From Ypsolopha sequella (taxonomy: Eukaryota; Arthropoda; Insecta; Lepidoptera; Ypsolophidae): a DNA stretch of 64,000 bases. Position numbers and translations under genes: made by a program. This document shows positions 52,797-61,207 of this stretch, piece by piece. Each line of letters begins with the position of its first letter. Position 1 is the first letter of the stretch. The notes under the pieces are model-generated. The model was not told the origin of the DNA, searched no databases, and worked only from the letters and a program-made list of their open reading frames with translations. The stretch spans positions 12,976,001 to 13,040,000 of the forward strand of contig OW204000.1 in assembly GCA_934047225.1 (NCBI GenBank), written 5' to 3'.

Positions 52797-53105
52797 CAGC
52801 GTTTCTTAACCTTTTTTGTCCACGGACCCCTTAGGGAATCAAGCACAATTTTAAGGACCCCCTTAATAAAAAAGTAGCAATAAATTTCGGACCATTTATT
52901 TTAGTTCTACAAATTACAAAAAAATATACTTTTGCGTATAAAATACGTTAATGAAAAGGTTGGTGCTGCTTTCTTGAAACTAAATTAGTGATATTTGGGT
53001 TTATATTACTACTGAGATTATAATCTAGTAATAGCTTAATCTATTACTAGATTAGGCTGCGGACCCCCATACATATGTTCGCGGACCACAAGTTAAGAAA
53101 CGCTG
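52797..53105. mobile_element. hAT-like MITE with perfect 8-bp target duplication
   Basis: Termini cagcgtttcttaac and gttaagaaacgctg are flanked by the same octamer, ctctaggc (52789-52796 and 53106-53113). Inner arms share acggaccc/gggtccg-type sequence. The termini and the 8-bp duplication are diagnostic for hAT. Confidence 0.9.
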
Positions 53106-53113
53106 CTCTAGGC

Positions 53114-53780
53114 TCATGTACAGTCTTAACAAAAATAATGAGATTTTTAAATGGGTTTATACGTAGCGGAGCCCCTGCAGCCAGGATGATGAAACCAATG
53201 AGACGTATAGCGTAGTCCTTTCAATGCACCTAACGAGTTCAGTGGTAAGGGGCTTCAGTAAGCTAAAGTGGCAGCTCGATTTGTGACACAGAGATTGCTT
53301 AACCGCTAAATAAGGGCTGCTGTAAAATTTCGGTTTGACGTCATAACGTTGAATTACGGTAGCCGATTGCAACGCAAGGCAGAAAGGGTTACGGTACCGA
53401 TGTTCAATAACGGCTACCGAATTTTTGCCTTGGCTTCGGCTCGTTTCTTTAAAGACGCAGCCGCGCGCATACGCGGTTTCGGCATTATTTGTGACACGCG
53501 CCCGCCCGCAGCCATTGTAGACTTCTAGGAGTGAGTAGGGCTGCCAACTTACAAAATTGGCCGGCCCGGAGAATTCGAAAAAAAAAACTAAATTTTTATG
53601 AAATAATTATAGGTAAGTATCATCTATTTACCTAAGTTAAATTAAAAGGACGAAGTCGCCTGATTTCGGCTACCGAAACAGATAACCAGTTAAATTAGAG
53701 TTAGAAGGATTTCGGTTCTATTAACCTGTACCGAAATTCGTACACAGTGATTAACCGTTTCAACGGTACTGTACACGCTA
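53114..53780. other. Stretch between hAT MITE and BEL copy B
   Basis: It holds repeated, partly inverted phrases such as cggtagccga, ggctaccgaa and ttcggtaccg-like words at 53350-53770, suggesting a degenerate repeat or the BEL LTR region. I could not define LTR borders. Confidence 0.35.
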
Positions 53781-53781
53781 G

Positions 53782-54447
53782 TTACATGAAATGCAGAGCA
53801 GACGGGATTTGAGGATATGAGCAGACAGCATAAGAGTGTGAGAGAAACGTGAGTGAACTAACCTTTGTTCTGGATGGTTCTGGATGGTTGCTTTGAGCCG
53901 GCGAATGCGTCACGCTTGTGGCGTGAACATCCTGGGGGGGCCGGGGCTGCGACTCCTCTTGAGCTGAATCCAACGGCAGCCTGGCTAGCTTGAACACAGG
54001 TCGTCGCAGATTTCCATGGGCTGTGTCCAGATCCACAACTCGGATCACTCCATCCTTGCCAGGTATAGTGCGGAGAATTCTCCCCAACTTCTATTGGAGC
54101 GGAGGCAGGTCATCCTCTTTGATGAGGACCAGTTCACCCACTTGAGGAGGGGAAGAAGGGGAGAGCCATTTGGAGCGGGTTTGCAGGGTATGGAGGTAGG
54201 ATCTGGACCAGAGAGTCCAAAAGCGCTGAGAGAGCGCTTGAATGAGTTGAAAGCGTTTAAGAGCAGATATGGGTCTGTCGTCAAAAGACTGCTCAGGTAG
54301 AGCGGTGAGCGGACGACCAATAATGAAATGTCCGGCCGTGAGAGGTTCAAAGTCCGTAGGGTCGGATGAAATTGGGCAGAGGGGTCTTGAGTTGAGTACA
54401 GCCTCAATTCGAGCCAAAAGGGTAGAGAATTCCTCAAAAGTGAGGTG
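53782..54447 (-). pseudogene. BEL C-terminal (DUF5641-like) region, copy B
   Basis: It continues the Pol frame after a TAG and holds a second TAG (near 54090). The motifs IEAVLNSRPLCPIS, AGHFIIGRPLTALPE and VGELVLIKEDDLPP are typical of the region after BEL integrase, and GVIRVVDLDTAHGNLRRPV follows. Confidence 0.75.
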
Positions 54448-57400
54448 CTATTCACCTATCACGCGATAAAGTAGTTGCTTGGTGGATTTTACGTTTATTT
54501 CGTGCAGAGCGCCGAACCAAGGCCCTTTAGGCGGGTTCAGTAACCAAGTTATGTGCTGATTCGCGAGCTTGTGAGTGATTGCATCATTGTTTGACCTGAG
54601 GAAGTTCTGAACTTCAATGAGCTGATTTCTAGCACCTACATAGTTTGTGCCGCAGTCTGAGCGAATGAGAACTGGAGTACCGCGACGTGAGATAAAACGT
54701 TGCAATGCCGCAAAGAACGCTTCCGTTGTGAGTGCAGAGACTGGTTCCAAATGAACCGCCTTTGTTGCGAGGCAAACGAAAATACAAAAGTACGCCTTTA
54801 TGAGTTTCGCGTTCCGCAACGTGCTGGATTTAACGAAGAAGTGGCCAGCAAAGTCCGTCGTGACGTGACTAAAAACTGGCTGAGGAGTAACTCTGTCTAC
54901 TGGAAGATCAGCCATGAGCGGAGCCTTAGGCTGAGCGCGGCACCGGAAACATCTAATACATTTAAACACGCGGTGTCTAATAATACGACGAGCGGACAGA
55001 ATCCAGTACTGCTGGCGTAATATGGCGTGTAATGTGTCAGCTCCAGGGTGGCAGTGTATTTTGTGATAATGGTCTATGATGAGATCTACGAGCGGACTTG
55101 AGCTGGGTAGAATGAGTGGGTGTTGAGCATCATACCTAATTGACGCGTGAGAGAGACGACCACCGACTCTCAAGAGGCCGTCCTTTATGAAGGGCGAGAG
55201 GCGCTGGAGCCGAACGGGACAAACCTTATCAGTCTGGATACGATTAATGTCTTCAGCAAACTCATTGTGCTGAACAGAGCGGACCCAGTGCAACAGAGCG
55301 TCCCTGCGTTCATTAGCTGTCAACGGACCAGAGCGCCGTGCATCTGGGCTGTGCCGACAATTGAATATGAACCTTTGAATACAAGCCGTCACTCCAACGA
55401 GCTTGTCAAGTGAGCTGTAGCGAGTGAGCAAGTTCAGATCGATATCTGGGGCTGCTATGTGTGCTGTTACCTTTTTGGGTTTAAGGCCTGGGAGAGCATG
55501 ATGGCCTAGAGCGGGTGGCATCTTGGGCCAAGTGCAGGTAGGTTCTTTGAGCCAACTGGGTGACCACCAAAGGTCATGAGGTGAGAGAGACTGGGCAGAC
55601 ATGCCTCTGCTTGCACAGTCAGCAGGGTTGAGGTTCGTGGGCACATGCCTCCACGTATTGCTAGTTGAAGTAGCTGTGATCTTAGCCACTCGATTGGCCT
55701 CGAAAGTCTGTAATCGGTGAGGTGGGGTATTGAGCCATGCCAACACTATTGTGCTATCTGACCAGCATGTGTGTGTTTGAATGGCTATATGAGCTGACAG
55801 TTGGGCTGACACTCGAGTCATGAGCTGAGATAAAAGAGTCGCGGCTGACAACTCCAATTTCGGGATTGAGAGGCGAGTCTTGATGGGTGCGACCTTGGAC
55901 TTGCCAATGATTAGGTGTACATTGACATGTCCAGTGGTATTGCGCTCATGAAGGTAGATAACGGCACCAAAGCCAGCCTCTGATGCGTCCGCGAACCCGT
56001 GAAGTGAGTAAGTAGACGTGGGCTTATACATACAAATGTGTCGAGGTAAACGGAGGTTTGAGAACTGAGGAAGATCCTCTGAAATGTGTTGCCACTCTGT
56101 GTGGACTTCTTCAGAGATAGGCTCATCCCATCCTATTTTCAGAAGCCAAAGCTTCTGCAGAAGAATCTTTGCGCGGAAGATGACTGGAGTAACCCAGCCA
56201 TTGGGGTCATAGAGAGACGCTACTGTACTGAGAATGGAGCGCTTTGTGACTTGAGCATGAGTGGGCAGAGAAATGCGATAAGTGAACTCATCAGTTTGAG
56301 GAATCCACTGTATTCCCAGAACCTTAATGGAATTAGAGTCGGGACTGAAGTCAAAGTCCTTGGGCATGTCGCACTGGTCATCTGGGAACCGTTCAAGGAG
56401 CTGGGGCGAGTTGGAGGTCCATTTACTGAGCTGGAAGCCACCTAGGGCGAGTAACTCGATCAGATCGTTTTGGAGCGACTGAGCAGATTCCACAGAATCT
56501 GCACCTGAGAGAATGTCGTCCACAAATATTGATTTGCGGAGGACCTGAGCAGCGTGGGGGTAGCGATGACCTTCGTCATCAGCCAATTGGAGTAAAGTGC
56601 GGATGGCATGGTATGGGCTGGACCTTAATCCATATGTGACGGTATTAAGGGCATACGTGAGCAGGGGCTGGTCGGGTGAAGACCGCCAGAGAATGAGTTG
56701 AAAAGGTCTTTGCTCTGGGTGAATGAGGATATTTCTGAACATCATTCGGATGTCAGTGCTGAAAACTTGTGAGTGGATCCTGAAGGACATGATAATGTCA
56801 ACAATATCTTGTTGAAGAGCTGGACCTGTATGAAGACAATCATTTAAATTGACGCCGTTTGAGCTTTTACAACTTCCGTCAAAGACGCAGCGTAACTTTT
56901 CTGATCCTGGCTTGAATATGCCATGATGTGGGATATAGAAATGGGATTTATGAGCAAAGGTATTGGGGTGACACGGCGACATATGTCCCAATTTTATGTA
57001 ATCTGACATGAACTCTACGTATTTCGAGCGGAAGGGCGGGTTCGCTAGCAGCTTCTTCTCTAAATTGAGAAACCTGCGTAACGCAATAGCATGAGTGGAA
57101 CCTAATGTCGGCGCATTGTGCAGAAAGGGCAGTGTAACCATATATTGACCTGATGGTTTACGAGTAGTTGTGGTGCGGAAAATGTCCTCACACTGTTCCT
57201 CTAATGGGCTGGTATGCTTGTAGGTTTGGGGTTCCTCGGATTCCCAAAACCTCTCAAGACTTTTGTGAATGTCATGAGTGGAACGCTCTGAGTCCGTGTG
57301 AGAACCGACAATGTGAACTGAATTGACCTGATTCGTGGGTGAGGTATGTAAACTTTCGAAAGGTCCTATTAATGTAAAATCGAATATCGTGCCGAAGGCT

Positions 57401-57756
57401 ATGGGCTTGCCAGGGCCGAGCGAAACCTTGGTTCCGTCTAACACTTGACCAAGAACGTCAGACCCTAGTATTAGATCAACCGGAGCTGGTGTGTGGTATT
57501 CTCGATCAGCAAGAGGAATCGGTGGGTGACCTGTTAACTGAGCGAGATCTGGAACCTTTTCTAACGGTAGGTACCCAGTTATGTTCTTCAATATATGGGC
57601 TGTGGCCGTGATCGTAGGTGTGTCACGGTGTGTAGGTCGGCATACAATTGTGATGGATGCCTTTGAGTTTTGTGTGAGCTGATTTCCAACTCCTGCGATT
57701 TTTAGAGATGTATGTTTAATGGTAAATTTAAAATTCTGACCATGCGCTGAGAACAA
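54448..57756 (-). pseudogene. BEL Pol (RT, RNase H, integrase), copy B
   Basis: The frame codes for 1102 residues. RT block: TVTYGLRSSPYHAIR and FVDDILSGADS. RNase H: FADASEAGFGAVIY. Integrase zinc-binding HPGADTLH and CIRCFRC, then TTDFAGHF, RSDCGTNYVGA and GALHEINVKSTK, which together supply the expected D, D and E. The N-terminal protease part is split off by a one-base deletion (near 57717), and the frame closes at a TAG shortly after the integrase core. Confidence 0.85.
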
Positions 57757-57920
57757 AGAGTCAGCATACTTCCACAGTCTAACAGGGCTCGTGCTGAGTG
57801 AAATTGACCATGTACGTCTGCTATTTTAAGTGAGACGGTTGGCAACAAAATTGGTGTGTTAGTGACGTTCACTACACATTGTGCGGAGTTACAGGAATTC
57901 TCTGTTGGAGTTGAAGTCAT
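57702..57920 (-). pseudogene. BEL protease-like N-terminal segment, copy B
   Basis: 72 codons with ARALLDCGSMLTLC, the retropepsin-like motif of BEL Pol. It overlaps the start of the RT frame because of the one-base deletion; copy A reads through. Confidence 0.7.
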
Positions 57921-58007
57921 GGAGTGAAAATGAGCTGAGTGTGTATGTGATGAGTGTGCTGAGTGCTGGTCGTCCTCGCTTTCATAGTGCTCTGTTATTG
58001 TAGGTAG

Positions 58008-58565
58008 TCACTGTTGCCTACCTACCCGAGACCTACTTGGCGATCGCGATTGAGTGGGCGGGTTGGGACGGGACGTGTGTGCCTGTGTAGCATGTGCCGA
58101 ATGGGGTTGAGGCTCATGCGCTGAGCGCTGTCTGGGCTGCTCACGTAGAGACGGAGGCAGCAAATGAGCAGATGAGCGTGTCGGAGACATGGCCCCACGG
58201 CGATGCAGTGAAGTGTGGTGGTCAGTCCGCCCACACGCCTTGCATGCACGTGTAGACCTGCACTTGTACTCATAATGAGGACCCATACAGCGCTGACAGC
58301 GGTTGCGCGCTTGAATAAAGTCCCAACGACCTTGAACTGGCTGGTTGTTGAACTCTGGGCAGGCGATGAGTTTGTGTCCCCTATTCTTGCAGTATGGGCA
58401 ATATGGGCATGCCATACCACCAGTAGAGGAAGAAGGTTGAGCCGAATAATTTTGTTGGCGAGTGGGTGATGGGGATGTTTGGGCCGAGTAAACTGGCGCT
58501 GTCGCAAATGCCAAAAATGGTTGACGAATAGGACGGGGGGAGCGATTGTCCTGCCGAGGAGCCAT
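58008..58565 (-). pseudogene. BEL Gag C-terminal part, copy B
   Basis: About 185 codons with the same zinc knuckles as copy A. Two short 9-bp insertions relative to copy A (near 58087 and 58399) add residues; the second repeats CPY next to a knuckle. Upstream the frame is closed by a stop. Confidence 0.65.
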
Positions 58566-58788
58566 GGGGCGGAACTCTTGATGAGCCTGGTAGGACTGAC
58601 GTGGAGTATCCTGAAAAGAGACCCTGGTGTGACAGTACGTAAAAACAGTAGTTCTTCTCTAAGACGTTCCACAATAGGTAATTCAATGGATTCAAGCCAG
58701 ACCTTCCGGAAGACTAAGGTTCGCATGCAACGAAGCAACAAACAAACTCTGGTAAATTCATCTCAGACATCTCAGGATTTATACATAC

Positions 58789-58932
58789 TTTTCCATCAAA
58801 AGCCTCCTGCAGGGCTTGTAGAGCGATGAATTGTGCCTTGAATTTCTCCATCTCTTTCTTAGCGTCGGCTTTGATGACGTCAACTTCGTTCTTGTACGCT
58901 TCCAATTGGAACTGAAGACTTTCATTTTCACG
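58789..58932 (-). CDS. ENOX: ENOX exon 8 (copy B)
   Basis: It is identical in splice sites and length (48 codons) to 4098-4241, but has two amino-acid changes near the C-terminal side: LIARQ reads FIALQ. Both changes are single-base. The exon is otherwise intact. Confidence 0.75.
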
Positions 58933-59042
58933 CTGTAACGAAACATCATATAAAGTGTACAAATTTAAAAAAAAAACTTTCCTTCGTCTCATTATATAGA
59001 AGAAAACTTTTGTTCGCGTAGCACTGCCTACTTTTAACATTT

Positions 59043-59405
59043 GTCAGACAAAATCTGACTAAGTATAGATATAGTTGGGGTTTACATCAATGAACATTAT
59101 CCCTATTTATCTATAAGTAAACCGATTCTAGTTCCTAGATATGCATGCAGCAAATTGGCGACAACAAAGCCGAATTACACTATGACGGGCCTTAAAAAGT
59201 AAGCAGAAAACCACAAGGTAATTTTTCAGGCAAAATCTGACTAAGTATAGATATAGTTGGGGTTTACATCAATGAACATTGTCCTTATTTATCTGTAAGT
59301 AAACCGATTCTAGTTCCTAGATATGCATTCAAGTAAATTGGCGACAACCAAGCCGAATTACACTATAACGGGCCTTAAAAAGTTAGCGGAAAACCACAAG
59401 GTAAT
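59043..59405. repeat. 188-bp tandem duplication, copy B
   Basis: Same arrangement as 4352-4718, but the second unit lacks a 4-bp ttta present in copy A near 4574. Confidence 0.8.
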
Positions 59406-59412
59406 CACTTAC

Positions 59413-59529
59413 CTTCAATTGCGAATCGTCATTATTGCCCGAAGACGCCATGTTGAAACCATTATTGAAGTCCTGGTTGTCCTCATTATAGAATTTCTCA
59501 TTGAATTCCTCTTTTAGATTACCGAATTC
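59413..59529 (-). CDS. ENOX: ENOX exon 7 (copy B)
   Basis: Copy of 4726-4842 with the same splice sites and 39 codons; I saw no coding difference. The upstream ENOX exons of this copy would be beyond the CR1-like LINE and the right edge. Confidence 0.7.
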
Positions 59530-61207
59530 CTGAAAAAATATTTAATTATTAAATTACGAAAACAAAATACGAAAAAGGAAGTTGTTAATTATTTTTTTTA
59601 AGAAACCGTGGCAAGCGAAAATTTTAGCTCGTTTTTAATGTTTTGTTTCGAAGCGCTCACTAGACAGAAATAAAATATCGCCTGCGGATGCGGACGTGTT
59701 CATTTTATAATTCGATTCATTGCTAACAGGCTGGAACTTCCACACAATACCAGGACAAGTTGACGTTATCGACGAATCTGGGGTACTAGGCATGAACTTG
59801 GTATCGATTCGACATCGATTCGATAAATAAAAATGTAACTCTTATTTCATTGCAATAAGGGTTATCGTTTAGAATGTATCGATTCTATCTGTTAAATTTA
59901 TCTAAGCGACGCGTACGTGCTCGCATAGCTGATTTTGGTAAGTTTTGTTTAATATATATATATAAAATACCATAAGATAAAATAAAATCGGCTAACTCTC
60001 TAAGATAAAATAAAAAAACTCTCACCACCAGACATTAATAAAATATTTCATGGGGGTTTTCTATCCTTAACTTTTGACGTTTGGCATCCTTCGAGTTTGT
60101 GCGCGAGTCCGACTCGCACCACCACACAATACGTACCCCTATTATAAATGCGAAAGCGTGTTTGTGGGTTTATTGGTTTGTCCTTCTTTTACGTATCAAC
60201 AGAGCAACGAATCGACGTTGTTTTTTGCATAGAGATAGTTTAAGGGCTGGAGAGTGACATAGACTACTTTTTATCCCGGAAAAAACAAACGAAATCAGCG
60301 CGGGCAAAGCCGCGTGCAAAAGCTAATATAAAATATTGCATGGGGGTTTTTTATCCTTAGGTTTTGACTTTTGGCACCCTTTGGGTACGGAACCCTAAAA
60401 CCTTATGGTAAATAACAACATTATTGAAGCCATAGCACCTTGATGTTCAAGGCGACAAAAAACAAGACGGTATAAAGGCGCTGAAAAACAATTTGGGACC
60501 CTCTAAGCGTGGAACCCAAATTTTAATTATAGACAGAGTAGGTACTACAATCTGACCCAATGTGGAACTTGTATGTATTTAAATTACTGTGTTTAAGATA
60601 GAGCTGGAACAAAATATGTTGATTTTTATTGGTAAGTGACCCCTAAGTTCCAATTTCTTAAATTTATTATTATTTGCCGTGACAGTAACACGTATTCTGT
60701 GGAAATTTGAACTGGCTACCTATTACAGTTGAAGCTGTAGACCTTTGTGTCAGACGGACGGACGGACAAATCCTCAGGGCGTGAGTTCTACACGCATGCA
60801 CTTGATCGGTTTTTTTTCAACCGTACACTAACAAATTTCATCAAAACTTATTTTGACAAGGTCCCTGCCTAATGGCAATTATTACGATTTGCAGTCTTTT
60901 GCAAGAATTCCTTATAGCGACAAAAGACGATACGTATCAATACTTCTACGACAGAATTTAGCAACTGAGCAGAATTTTGTAAGTGCTGTACTGTTGTAAT
61001 TAATACAACTTGCTTGAACTTTTTCACTTCTAAAATTTTGAAAATTCCTTGGGCATTTTCATGCTAATTACTACTGTAGTGACGGAACACTTAGCTGACT
61101 TTTACCTGACCTTGTCATATTTGGAGCCTTCCTCATCCATACCACAAAATAACAACTTACAGAATGTTTACTCCGCATAACTAGCGAAAACAGGCGCACG
61201 CACACAT
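59530..61207. other. ENOX intron, copy B
   Basis: Matches 4843-6518, including the mini-Helitron (about 60137-60328). No gene seen. Confidence 0.8.

Larger units (their letters stand above)
53781..58755 (-). mobile_element. BEL/Pao retrotransposon, copy B
   Basis: This is the full span visible of the same insertion as copy A. Order on the minus strand: Gag remnant, protease, RT, RNase H, integrase, then the BEL C-terminal DUF5641-like region. It has one frameshift in the protease region, an in-frame TAG shortly after the integrase Glu block and another TAG in the C-terminal region, so it is dead. Both copies share the same 5' boundary beside ENOX exon 8, so the insertion predates the copying. 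Confidence 0.85.
54672..61207. repeat. Right copy of the large duplicated segment
   Basis: This is the second copy of bases 1-6518, with an offset of 54671 at the start that drifts by up to about 20 through small indels. Gene order is kept: BEL copy B, then ENOX exon 8, exon 7 and a mini-Helitron. The match breaks at a run of AAT repeats that forms the 3' tail of a CR1-like LINE. Confidence 0.95.
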
